Positions 45,834 through 58,900 of a stretch of 64,000 nt of DNA are shown here, in pieces. How positions within the stretch are numbered: position 1 is the first letter of the stretch; every line of letters starts with the position of its first letter. This DNA is from Diadema setosum (Eukaryota > Echinodermata > Echinoidea > Diadematoida > Diadematidae), in contig CM067069.1 of the NCBI GenBank assembly GCA_033980235.1, forward strand, positions 17,433,650-17,497,649, written 5' to 3'. The notes under the pieces are model-generated. The model was given only the letters and a program-made list of their open reading frames with translations. It was not told the DNA's origin and did no database searches. The position numbers and the translations under genes are program-made.

Positions 45834-47002
45834 GGAGATCACACAATGTATTCGTGTATATAGCTATGTTATGATTGAAGTGGCTGTATGTCCACATTCT
45901 CATTTTATTTGTTGGTTATTGTGGACTATATTACATGACTGTATATATTATTTTCTAAGTTAGCAGTCATCGGAGAGTTGTGAGATTTTTACATTACACG
46001 AGTCGTGTAATGAAAATAGCGGGGAAGGTGGTGGTTATATGAATTATATCATCAATACATGAATGTATTATTCATAACTTGGAATTTCGGATTTGGATTG
46101 CAGTCTCACTGCCGTCGATGTATACTTTATATGAATTATATCATCAATACATGAATGTATTATTCATAACTTGGAATGTCGGATTTGAATTGCAGTCTCA
46201 CTGCCGTCGATGTATACTTTATCATTTTTGTTTGTATATATTATACCATGTCTGTATAATATGCCGAAGTTTCATGTACACATAAATGTAAACATGGCTG
46301 TGGTTGCCATTATACAATAGTTTTTATGAAATTATTTATGATAGGCATGTATATTAGACTCTGTATATTGTGTTTCGATATAAATTCGAATTACTCACAC
46401 AGACATTGACATGTGGTTTTATATACGACGCAGAACATGTTATGTTGTTCTGTTACGGCATGGTTGACGTCATTCTGGGCTTTTATGCATCATTTTCTCG
46501 GAGAATCTGTATATAACTGACAATGTGGAACGACTGAGCTTTACATTGAAAGTCGAACTGAAGAAAATTGTAATATATTGATGTATTATTTTTTTGGCAC
46601 GGAACTTATATGACACTTGCGTGTGTTTTGTTTATTCTGACAAATTTGACCTCACTTTTGTACAAAGTATCAAATATGAGTGTGAAGTGTTAATGATTTA
46701 AATACTATTAATTTGTAAGAGGTTCCAAAGTTGCAACTTTTGGCAGACTTCTTGTAAGCTGAATTTTGTTGTATTCCCTCGTTTGTATATATTTGGCCAG
46801 AATAGCGGGGAACACACACTTTTCTGGAATATATTATTTTGTAATCATTCACTGTTCTGCTCTATATAGAATTGCTCTAATGACTTGACATTAAGAGCGG
46901 GGAATTTTTTTTGTTATGTATTATTATGTATGATATGAAAATGATATGACGTGATCGAGATTATATAACACATGGGTTGTGTTATATAATCGCGGGGAAG
47001 TT
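45834..47002 (+). other. Non-coding 3' region of the Gypsy element
   Basis: There is no env-like frame. It has a 92-bp tandem duplication (46035-46126 and 46127-46218, nearly identical), two perfect short palindromes (ATTACACGAGTCGTGTAAT near 45993-46011, and a TATATAACACA-type one near 46963-46988) and four copies of GCGGGGAA (46019, 46805, 46897 and 46992). The last copy lies just before the LTR and is the likely polypurine tract. Confidence 0.75.
46992..47000 (+). promoter_or_regulatory. Probable polypurine tract
   Basis: GCGGGGAAG, two bases before the right LTR (47003), the expected place for plus-strand priming. It is shorter than most and contains one C. Confidence 0.6.
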
Positions 47003-47659
47003 TGTGGTAAACGGGACAATGCGCTATTATTGCGTCAGTGCGCTAGGGCGCGTTGTGACCATGTCAATGACGCAGCTTGTGTGCGGTTGGCATCGTTGGC
47101 ATGGGCACAACGCAACTTTTATTTTTATGAGAATACACAAAGACACAGAGACGCAGATTCAATTCATTTTTAGATCTACTTCAGAGACATTTGGACGTAC
47201 TTTTTGTGCCAGCGTCTCGGTACATATTTTGTATATTCGTTACAAGCACTACGTACACGATAGCTGCAGAAACCCGGAGTTTAACGTAATCATTATATCG
47301 ACAGACTGGTGAGTAAAACCCTTTCGATATAATATTATGATTCTTCTACTTCTTCTCCTTCTTTTTCTTCTTCTATTACTACTTCTTTATTAAGTCAAAC
47401 TGGAATTGCTGTTAAACGTGAATTATTGTATGAAATCAAAATATTGAGTTAATGATATATGAAATTTATATCTATTGCAAAGTGAGACACTGTTTGAAAT
47501 CATTTCATTTGTGAAATAGTCATTGTTATAAATAATTGTAAAGTTTGACAATTATTTATGCTTGTTTACCCTTTATAGGGGCTGTTTTGTTTCCATAATA
47601 AAATCTATGCAACGTCAACTGGAGACTATCAGCGTCATCATTAATCCCGGCTTACAACA
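47003..47659 (+). repeat. 3' LTR
   Basis: 657 bases, no difference from the 5' LTR seen by eye, followed by the CTAA target duplication. The AATAAA signal here would end element transcripts. It lies upstream of the zinc-finger gene in the same direction. Confidence 0.95.
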
Positions 47660-47710
47660 CTAACATAGGTGGGTGGGGTACGCACGGTGTACGTACCGTG
47701 TACCCGCCGG

Positions 47711-47963
47711 CGTGTTTTTTTTAGACGGCACAGATTGGGGAAAGTAAAAATCTATCGGGGACCCTATTCCTTAACCTAACCCTAATCCTAATCCTAACCC
47801 TAACCATCAAACCCTAACCCTAACCCTAACCCTAACCCTAACCCTAACCCCAACCCTAACCCTAACCCTAAACCTAACCATAACCAAAAACCCTAACCCA
47901 ACGTTTTTCCCATAGGTTTAACACGCGCCATGCCCCAATCTGTGCCGTCTTTAAAAAAAACGC
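47711..47963. mobile_element. Inverted-repeat element with a core of telomere repeats (CCCTAA)n
   Basis: Arms of about 30 bases: TTAGACGGCACAGATTGGGG (ending at 47740) and CCCCAATCTGTGCCGTCTTT (from 47933), each bordered by T or A runs. The core (about 47768-47900) is CCTAAC/CCCTAA with a perfect run near 47813-47870. The repeat unit is the TTAGGG telomere unit of most animals. It may be a foldback element that spread with telomere-like repeats, or an ancient telomere-healing scar. Confidence 0.75.
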
Positions 47964-48051
47964 TACCCGCCGCAAGGGTGTTTACAGGCACGCACAAAAC
48001 TCCGGTCTACCGTCGGCCGTGTGAGAAGTTGTTTTTCAAGATTCTCACGCC

Positions 48052-48105
48052 ATGGACAACCAAGACATTGGATTCAATGAACCTACAAATGACGCAGAGA
48101 CTGTG
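48052..48105 (+). CDS. Exon 1: start codon of the GATA-like gene
   Basis: GCCATGG is a strong start context. Eighteen codons (MDNQDIGFNEPTNDAETV) lead directly to a GTGAGT donor at 48106. Phase 0 matches the exon at 54910. Upstream to the telomere-core element are only about 90 bases, so the promoter or 5' UTR abuts repeats. The start is inferred; transcript data would confirm it. Confidence 0.6.
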
Positions 48106-51100
48106 GTGAGTAGCAAAATTTACAATGGAAAGGCGTAAAATCGCAAAAAAATATATTATGCCATGGATGGCACTGAGTGGGCATAATGATGTACGCGTCC
48201 GGCGATAACGTGAAACTCAATAGGTGGGTGCACAGAAATCTCAAACGCAACGCTTCTGTACTTGAGGGGTCTAGATATCGCGCACGAAAATTTGAAATGC
48301 TCTTATAATAGAAGTTATTCCATAATCGTACCTGAATTTCTCAATGAATATCACGAAAATGCAGAAAAATCACCTCCCAGAATCTCCTGATGATACGATA
48401 ACGGAGTAGTGCGCTGTCGCCGTTTGTATGTCGGACTTTTTTTTATGCGTTCACCTTCTCGGGGTATGTAAAGATCGCGCAGCTGCCCTATGTAGTTTCA
48501 TGCGTGAAAGTGTCTGCCCCTCTCTGCGGCTGAACGTGCTTCAGCTTTCGTAGAATATTATCAACGATCGATCGAACAAATTACGAATTCTATCGGCTAC
48601 GATCATACGAACGAGACAAGCGAGACGACACGTCTTGGCTACAACATCCTTAAAAAAAGATTTTAAGCTAAGGTAGGTAAATTATAACGTAAAAAATTGG
48701 AAATTTAGTGAAAAATTTGTTCCAAAAAATTGGAAATCTAGTGAAAAATTTGTTTGAAATCTAAATTTCTTACCTGCTTCCTTCTCATTTTTAGCGGTTG
48801 TCAGGTATGTTTATTCCATGGGCGTATCGGCAAATTTTGCGCTTAGTCTTACGCGTATTAATGCTTGCTATACGCAGTTACGCTATGCGCGATCATTACG
48901 TCCCTGCGCGAGACCTAGTACCCTTACTATACGTGCACATGTGGTGGAGTTTACGTTTTTGTCCCTGGCTGGTGGAAAATGCTCCCGTTTCCATTCTAGA
49001 TCGAACCGAAATCCCCCAATTTGATGTATCTAGTTATGCCTTTCCAGCTGGGTAAATACTGAAGCATGTACGCAATAAAATGTAATGTTACTACAAAATA
49101 GTATCGAGCGGGCCTAGCTCTAAAAATATTTTACATGTTGGCCCTCTATTTCAACTCCGTACGATGAGAAAATAAATGCCGGATGTTTGCTTTTTCGTTG
49201 GAAAGTAAATAACAACATTCAGCTCCAGAAGATGCTAAAGTAAGTGTCGAATGATCCCTTTGACGTTCGGAAATGAATAAACATGATATTCAACTCCATA
49301 TACTATAACGTTAGACATGATAGATAGTAAAATAAACTGCCTAAAAAATAAATACCGGATGTTCACGTTCAGGTGAATGTTAAGAATAATGTCTCATGTT
49401 TGCTTTTATGTTTGAATGGATATAGCTACAACATTCAGCTCCGGAAGATGCTAAAATAGATGTCGGATATCAATTTTGCTCTGACGTTCGGAAATTAACA
49501 ACAATAATATTCAATCTCCATATAGATAGTGAAATACAATAAATACTGGATGTTCACGTTCAGGTTTGAAGTAAATAGCAATAACAGATCAGCTGCAGAA
49601 GATGCTAAAATAAATGTCGAATGATCCCTTGCCCTTTGATGTTCGGAAATGAATAACAATGATATTCAAATGAATGAATGAAAATTAAATAAATGTCGGA
49701 TGTTTGCTTTTACTTTCCAAAGTAAATAGCAATAACATTTGGCTATATAAGGAAGATGGGGCCACCAAAAATAAAAGTTTGTGTCGAGCCCTACCAGGGT
49801 ACCTTGACATCGGCACCCTGCGTATCATGGCTGTTTGCGTATAGATCTAGAACGAAATGTACGCATGGGATTAAATGCCACTAGCTATGAAAACAATAAA
49901 AATGAAGAAATGAAAATCAAACTCACAAACAAACTAACAAACCATACTAAACACGTTTCAATTACACATCCGCTCAGTAACGACGCATGGCTGTGAAATT
50001 CACGTGTATTACCTATATGGAGGGAGGGGATGCCGATCGTAAGGTACCCTTTTAAGCTGTGCGGAGAAAATTGAACGTACGCACTAAAATTGTGCTATTT
50101 TAAAACGGAGATTCAGAATGAAAGAGACGGTCACCACATTCAAAACTGCAGTATTTATGGCATATTTGAGACAAGAATAAGGCGAATTTGTTTTATACTT
50201 TTGGAATAAACAAGCTACAGATCCTTAGGGTGACGATAGGTGGTACCCCCAATGGTACGATGTAGTCGGTGTAGAAGTCTAAATTTAACAATTAACATAT
50301 ATTTTTGTTTAATACTAACTAGAGGTCTATATATATGTGACCGTGCACCTCAAAACGAACATAAAGTCGCACACACTGATTTTGCGTGAGGACTGAAAAT
50401 AATTGAAATGGGTCAACCTAGCCGAACTTGATTTTTTCATATTTTCTGAAAGAGCGGGTCTTCTTTTACATTATGCTAAAATTTGGTATCATAAAACGGG
50501 CAGGAAGTGTGTTTTTCTAGCAGTTTATCTCGAACATTTTTGGTACAATAGTGTGATTAGGTGTGTCTTTAGAATCCCTTTTTCATTTCTGAAAAACCTT
50601 GTCCACACTCTTCACTTTCAACTCTAATAACTTTTGAAAGGATAGTGCTACTGCTTTGAAAGTTGGCATTAATTATGAACAGAATGTGTTAATGAGAAAT
50701 GCTTAATTTCACTTTAATCTGATAATCCCTTCATTGTTGTTACTCTGGTGGTTTACTTCCTGTTTTTGTCCCGTTCATCGCACAGCCAGCACGGTTTGGT
50801 AAATATTAAGCGCTTGAATAGACACTGTACATTGTACTTCAAAGCCTCTTTTCTCAGTTCACACTTTTCCTGAGTTTGTGCTTTCTTTCCAATATTTAGA
50901 TAGGTTAGGAGAGTCCAATTGATTTGAGTATCATTTTAAAGCTTAAAGTGTGCTCTTCCAGAATACATGTATGGTCTTAGCTAAAAATTCATGTCTGGCG
51001 ACTTTTTGTTTGTTTTGAGGTGCAGGGTCACATATCTAACATGTTAGATTCCTAGTCTAGCCATAGGTACCATCACAAAAAAACTAAATCATACTCACTA

Positions 51101-52919
51101 ACGCTGAAATTCTAGTCTAAGCTAACTCAGTAACTCAACTGTTATTGTGTTAATTCCTAACAACTGCCTAAGTCAAGAGAATCCTACGTACACTCTACAG
51201 CCTCAGGACAAGTTGAAAATGGAATCCATCATGGCATATAGTCTCTACAGAGAATCTACTTGTAGGTCTAATTACAATTTTATTGTCATTTAAATTACTA
51301 GGCCTACTACTGACTAGTACTGTAGATTCTGGTTTCATCTACATTGAAAGCCAAAGAATGAATGCACAAAAAAAAAAAATCAGAATGTCCACATTTTTGC
51401 AAAATACAATTTTTTCTGAGGGCCTTTCCACAATGACCTAAATGAAAAAAACATTGACCAGGTACCAGCAAAGAGTCCAAAAACCTTCGCCAATTGCGGG
51501 ACGTAATTCTAACCCAATTCCAGCCATTCTGACACTGAGTCTGCCATCCACTTCAAGCCGCCCTGCAATCAATTTTCGTGTCTCCCAGCAACTTATCGCA
51601 ACTGGCTGAAAGTTACTCACGCTTCGCCCTGTGTCAGTTGTTTGCAGGAACAACGCATGGTTATTGTTTGCGCACGCCGCCTTTCCTCTATATAGGCTAG
51701 GCCTACTTTGTGATGAACAGCAACACAAACCTAGACATGTCACTAACCTCAGCGCAGGGCGCTGTACACACGGTACGTATTAGGGTCGCTGCTGCGGTTA
51801 ACATGTCACAAGCAGTTGAACTGCACACCAGTCAGTAGTACTGTTTGAACTTACATAGGCTACCTTGCAGCTTTGTTACTGGCAGTGAGCTCTGGCTGAC
51901 TATGTACCTCCATAGACTACAAAGGCACACACGGGAAAGAGACGTGACAGATTTCATGTTTTAGCCATTCAGTTTGTCCCTCAATATTCATCTTCTTACC
52001 ATTTTTTGTTGAAATGTTTCTCAAAATTCCACCAAAAGTGTGCACCAGACCGTTGAATTGTAAAACTGCAGAAACTCCCTCGTGTGAGAGGGTGACCCCT
52101 CCCATCCAAGCGCGCCAGAACACTTCTGGTTTGGGGGGGGGGGGGGGGGGGGCAAAATCTCGACGGGGGCACATTTATGTGATGTGAGATCCTCAACGAG
52201 GGAGTGAATCGAGTCGCGTTTATAGAGCATTTAAACACAAATTTCTGGGGAATTAAATATAGGGAAAAAATCAGTTGGAAGGACTACGTGTATTAATCAT
52301 AACATACGGGGGGTACATTATGTGACCGTGTGAGATCTTGACTTCAGTGAGGGAGGGAGGGTGTTGGAGAGGGGATATCCCCCTCCCACGGTAGGGACTT
52401 TTTGTAAAGACAGAGTATAAAAGTCGTGTCTATAGAGCATTTAAAAGCAATTTTCTAAGGAATAACACATGGTGAAAAAAACAATGAGAAGGACTGTGAT
52501 TATTACAAACGGGGGTACATTAATGTGACGGCACGTGCGATCCTTGGCGAGGGAGTGAAGCGACCGAGCGGGGGAAGGGTGTTGAAGGGGGATACCCCCT
52601 CCCACGGCAGGGACTTTTTGTAAAAACAGAATACAAAAGTCGCGTTTATAGAGCATTGAAAAGCAAATTTCTAGGGAATTAAACATAATAAAAGAAGTCA
52701 CTGCAAAGGACTATGATCATAACTGATGAAAACTATTCATTTTACTGTACATTGTACAGTATATTTATTCATTAAGTTAAAATTAATGTATCTTGTATAT
52801 TGCTGGTGTATTCGCTTTTCCAGTTATGAAATCAACAACTTATAGACAAGAAACATGCCCTTATTGTTCATTTAGGTTTTTAAAGAATTGATTAATTATT
52901 TGTGACGGGGGCACTTTAT

Positions 52920-52955
<36 letters not shown>

Positions 52956-55900
52956 AGTGCCCCCCTGCCCCCCCCCCCCCCTACTTCTGGCGCCCTTGCT
53001 CCCATCCCCTCCCCGCCCTTTCCACCTCCGTATACAGTGACAGTGACCAGGAAAAAACACAATTCAGACACTCTCATCGTGCTGAATATTTGTTTTTCAC
53101 CTTTTTTATCTAAAAATAACAATATTCTTAATATTCCCTCAGAAAGTGTGCAGCAGATAGTTGAATTCAAGTCTGAAAAGGTCCTAATTATGTAAAAGCT
53201 CCCTCATGTGGAAGAGGAGGGGAAATAACACCATCCCCCCCCCCCCCCCTCTATCCATCTCCCCGCTCTATCCATCTCCACAGACTTGGTACACAGTGAA
53301 GACGCAGACACAGAAAAAAGAGGTGAAAGATACAATGTACCATATAGATTAGTCTTGAACATTGCTTATTCTACCTTTTTGATTGACAATTTTAAACACA
53401 AATATTCCACCAAAGACATTATGTGTGCATCAGATCATTCAATTTCAGTCCTATTGTAGATATTAGAGCCCTCATAGGAATTACCTCTTTCTGACCCCCC
53501 CCCCCCCCCCCCCCCAATTGGGTCCATCTCCACTGAAAAGTGCAGACACGCGCGGGAAACGAGGTGGCATAAGATGACATTCCCATTGTTCGTGAACATT
53601 CAGTTTCTTTTCTCATTCAGTTTCAGTTTCTCATTCACCCCCAAAGTATGCATCCAGATCGTTGAATTCCAGTTCTAAAAATGCAAAAGCTCCCCTTGTG
53701 GGAGGGGGACACACTGTCCCCTTCTGTCCATCTCCCCTGACTTAGCACACAGTAAACAAGCAAATGCGAAAAAAAAGGAGAGGTGATAGACCCCTCAATT
53801 TAGCCATTCTTACATGTAATATCCTTGAATATCTATTTTTCATACTTTTTGATCAACAATTTTCTCAATATTTCCCTGAATAAGAGTGCACCAGATCATT
53901 CAATTTCAATTCAAAAAATGAAAAATCTCCTTTGTGTGGGCCCACACCCTCCCCCTTCGATCCATCTCCATAGACTTTGTACACAGCGAAAGGACGCAGA
54001 CGCGGTGCAAAGAGAAATGTAAGTCAGGCACCATAATTTAGCCCTTCACATCATTCTTATAAATTCCAAAAAATATTCCTGTGTAAGGCCTAGCTAGTAT
54101 TATCAGGGACATTCGAATGCGCGTGCATGTGCCCTACCGTAGTTTCTTCGCATACTATCTTTCATTGCAAAAAGGTCCAAAAAATTATGGTCACGACCCC
54201 CCCCCCCCCAGAAAAAATCCTGGATACACCCCTGCTCGTATAAAAACACCTTTTCAAAACCTCATGGGATCAGTGTGGAAATGAACAAGTGAACGTATCA
54301 TATGAATTAGGTGAGAAACGTGTGTATTATAAAAGTAAGCCTTTTGCTGGTAAAATACGAAACTAACAGAGGCGTGAAAATTTGTGTTTCTTTTTCACCA
54401 TACAGAGATCTATAGCACTCTTTTGACTCAGGGCGCTCCCACAGTATAGCAGTGTGAAGGAGTGCCCCAGGATTAGTACCAGTACTACTATACATACACC
54501 GCCCTGTCGCTATTAAACAAGTGTCACACAGCATCTTGTCGGGCTACACGTAATATACTGTAGCCTGCATTTTGTGTACCAGGTAGGCCCTACTGTAATT
54601 ATTGTTCCTCTGCTTATTTCCCCAGTGCTCTTTCGTTGTTGTAACTTTAGTGTCAGTAGGAATCATTTGGTGCCACTCATGTAGCTAGCCACCACGTTGG
54701 ATCATTGAACACCTACAACAAGTGTAGTAATAATCAATATGGCTGCCATCAACGGACCATTAGGATGCTTGTCTGTCCACCACTTGTCCTGTCTAGTGTC
54801 AACCAATATTGATGTTTAAGTGGTGTGACCGTAAGGGCAGTGTTCAGTATAAAATATTTAATTTCATATTTTTGTTGTTGTTTATGGTTGTACGTTGTAT
54901 TCTTTACAGATTGCCAGGAAAAGTACTAGGAAGAGGAAAATGGTAAATCTAGCTCAGCGGGAGGCAGAACCAAGTCAGCCGAGGCAGAAAAGAGCAAAGA
55001 CAGGTTAGAATGATACACCCATGTTCGAGATTTACATACATGTAGGTTGTGTTTGTTATGAGATATAATTTTTGCAAAATGTCTGCTATTATACTACAGT
55101 AAGTAGGACAACTCCGCATCTAGACAAGTGGAATTATTCTACCTTATTATAGCAGGGTAGTTTTAGCAGCATTCGTTTAAGGGATAAGAAATTTTCATTC
55201 CAGAGTGAAAATGTTGAAGAAAGGCTATTGTCCTGAGATACTGCAAGAAGGCACTGCACCAAATTTGCATTTACTATTCTTGGTCAGGCGACAGCGAGAG
55301 TAGCTGGTATGCCTGTTTGCATGCCTTTTATCAGAAGGATCGGTGAAAAACAAAACAAAAAAACAAAGGAACAAATTCAAATTCTCCTGAAGTCAATGCA
55401 TAATTTGCCATTTTTCTCAAAGCCCTAATGGCAGAACTGCCCAATCTCCCTGATTCTACCAGGGACTTCCTGAAAACTTAAATGTCATCATATTCTAAAA
55501 AACAACAAAAGTCTCCCTGAAACTTGAATTACATTTACCTATTGGCATGCCGGTCATACTCAATCAACCATCTCCATGATTGTTCTTTGGAATGTCCTTG
55601 ATTTTGATTCAGTGTCATCTCAAATAATTCCTCTGTGTAATTAATACTTGCATGTGAAAAAAAAAAATAATGACATCGATACTAGTAGTCAAATTTACTT
55701 CAGGCAGGGTGCGCACAAAACGGGAAGATATGCTGTGACTCGTTTTTCTCGCACTACGGTGTAGTTCTGCATTGTGACTTTCATAGCTCATTTGACTTGT
55801 TTTCCTCCGTTTTAATCACAGACAAGTCATTCAGCTGCGACCACTGCAAATCCCGCTTCGTGGTGAATCCGCTTCGTCGGAAACCTGGTCAGAAGTCGAA

Positions 55901-58900
55901 GGGTGTCGCAACGCCGCGCTACAAGATTGACCCGAAAACACAGAAGCGTCTCACATTGTGCAATACATGCGGTATGACTCTAATGCTTCTTTCCCTTACT
56001 TGGCTGATATTTGTCATAAAAATACAGTAATGTAATTGTTACTCTTTTTTGGGCCTTATTCAACTTCTGTAGGTTTTTTTTTTTTTCTTGTTATAAATAT
56101 GACATTTCTTTAAAAGAAAAGCCCTTTGCAAAAGTCCAGCTGAGGCTACCAATGGGATTTTTAAACAAACCTATGACCAAATTTTGTCTTTCTCTCCTTT
56201 GAATGCTATCGGGAAAGGGTATTTATAGTTGTGTAAGTATTGAAAGTATTTAGACATCATTCAATGTAGATAAGGTATTACATTACACTTAAAAAGAGGC
56301 GAAAAATTGTTCCAACATTTCATGTCACCACTATCATCACACTGGCATAACAGTGAGTGATACATGTACTTTGGATGCACCTAATACAGTAGAGAGATTC
56401 TTTGTCCTTATTTTACCCTATGCTGGCTTGCCAGACTGCCCGAATCAGGTGAACTTGCAATCTTTTGCACAAATCAGCCCTCTCCTACTGTACTTGAATG
56501 TACACGCTCTTGTGTGCTTGCTGTAATCATGTGTACCTGTCTGTGTGCCCATCTACCCTCTGCAGGACTGCAATTCGACAGGAAGGCCAAGCTCCGGCCA
56601 CGTGATCCACCGCCCACGGAGGAAGACAAGCAGGGTTACTATAAGAGAGCTGAGCTCTTTGCTGCATCACTTGTGGAAGGGCTTGGAGAGCCAGATGGTA
56701 TGTTCCATGATATTTTTTATTTATTTATTTATTTTTTTTTTTTTTTGGGGGGGGGGAAGGGGGAACAAAACAAAGCAAAACATGATCAGGATTTTAATGA
56801 GTAACTTGATGTTCTGCATAGCCATCACAATTATGTGTAGATATGCATCCAAAAAAAAAAAAGCATATGGTCTTGTAACTACAACACTGACTTTGAATGG
56901 CACATAATTACCTTTGTATGTGTCCCTTTTTCAACCCTGAAAATTAGATTCATTCATAAGCTGGCAAATTATTGTAGATAATAGTTCAGGGCATGAAAAT
57001 GAAATATCTATTCTACTCTGCGAAAGAGTAACAATGAATATGAGACATTATAAGTTAAAGAAAAGTATCTCAGTAAAAGAGAATCACAAATATTATGGTG
57101 GAAGATGCAGTACCAATCTATAGATATGTCGTTTTGGGGACCAGGGCCCTGTTTTATGAAGAGTTAGAATTGATTATATATTTGATTTCAACTGTAAGTC
57201 TATGGCAGCCTGTGTGGTAAGGAAATTTAAAATCAATTTTATCTTTTGATAAAATGGGGCCCTGGGCCCTGTTACATAAAAAAGCTGCAATCAAACATAA
57301 GTCAGAAAATCAAACATACAAATGTAGCTCTGGTATCAGCCAATCAGAACTGAGTATTCAGAGACTTATGTTTGATTTTCTGACTTACAATTGATCTCAG
57401 CTTGTATGCATCAGGGCCCTGATGTGTTAAAATAGGGCAAAGTCATATGACACTTGCCAGGTCATGTGTCAAACCTGTCAGAATCATATACTAAAAAATT
57501 CAGCCAACTGTGACATGCTGTACAGACATCAATCACATGATGTCACTGAAGATCGTATCAGGCAGTTTATGTGTTTTAGAAAATTTCTCATATCCCCCAC
57601 CTTTTTTTTTTCCCTCCTGTGGTAGCTGAAAAGCTGACCTGCCCTGTGTACAACACAAAACCTTGTGGCTGCATTCAGAAGTTCATCGTTGGAGAAGGTA
57701 ATGACATTTTGTGTTGACTCTTATCTTTGTGCTCCAAAGATTGAAGTGCTCTCAAGGTTTGACAGGAATTGGCATGAATGAAGCAATAGCTTACTTATAT
57801 CACTTTCTCAATTTTGATAATTATTGAGATCCTTTTGTCATCAACACCTGTAATTATTACAGGTTGTTGCAGATGATGACATTTATATCTGCCCATTTTA
57901 TTCAGTACACATTGTCTACATTTTGTGAAGTATGATGACTTGTGTGACTAAAGTAATAGTGTACTTATACAAAAATTTTTAAAGTGCATCAAAGCCAGAA
58001 CATAGTTCTCCTGTGCTCGCAGAACTGTTAATTTTTGCTCTAATTTGTACACTTATATAATACTGTGTCACCATGGCCTGCCTGTTGAACTGTGGTGCAT
58101 TGCCACACTTGGAGAACATTTCACAAAGCATTTTGTCTGACAAAGTTGTTGGACAAATTTGCTCTCAGCCAATCAGATGCAAGGATTTCACTAGTTTGTA
58201 ACAGTTCGTCAGAAAAATATCTGACCCAAACGCTTCATGAAATGCCCCCTTGAATGCACTGGCGTAGCCAGGGGGGGGCGATGGGGGCGGTCGCCCCCCC
58301 CCCCCCTAAGATTTGGACCGAGGATTTGGGAGGCGGAAAAAAAAAATGCGTGTATACTGTATGCATGCACATGAAGCGGGTCTCCTTTGCAACCTTTCAT
58401 CAAATAAGATATTTTTTTTTTGAATATTTCACTCAAAGTGTGCACGAGATCGTTGAATTTCAATTCAAAATATGCAAAATCTCTCGTGCTTGGGAGGGGG
58501 TATCCCCCTCCCAAACCCTCCCCCTCTATGCCTCTTTCCCTAGCTAAGTACATAATTTTTAAATTTACAAAAAATTCTGAATAATTCTGAGTGCACAAGA
58601 CTTTTCACTAATATTCCGAAAACTGAAGGTTCCCTCCTGTATATTAAGGGGAATTTCTCCATTTAATCGACCCTTTCCTCCCTCAGCCCCCCCCCCCCCC
58701 ATCAGTTTTTTTTTTTTTTTTGTGATTACCCAAATGTTGATTTCATCTTAATATGCGTATTATGCGTATACGAGATATCTCAATTTCAGCCTTAAAAAGA
58801 TAAAAGCTCCATCGGAAGGGAAGAGTGGAGATAACACTCCCCCCCCCCCCCCCCCCCCCGCCATGCAAAGAAGTAGACTGTGGCTATACCAAGATCGCTT

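Larger units (their letters stand above)
39616..47659 (+). mobile_element. Complete Ty3/Gypsy LTR retrotransposon
   Basis: The 8044-bp element runs from TGTGG to ACA, with 657-bp LTRs at both ends in which I see no difference, and a 4-bp target duplication CTAA (39612-39615 and 47660-47663). In order: LTR, primer-binding site, leader, gag, frameshift signal, pol (protease, RT, RNase H, integrase), a 1.2-kb non-coding 3' part, LTR. The integrase follows the RNase H, which sets it as Ty3/Gypsy rather than Copia. No env frame. The intact frames and matching LTRs show a recent insertion that may still be active. The right LTR ends about 390 bases upstream of the start codon of the zinc-finger gene, in the same direction. 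Confidence 0.97.

Noticed and set aside
45834..47002. An envelope gene after pol
   Set aside because: All frames are short and broken by stops; no signal peptide or membrane anchor is seen.
52902..53195. Gly- and Pro-rich frames on both strands
   Set aside because: They come from G and C homopolymers and carry no real coding signal.
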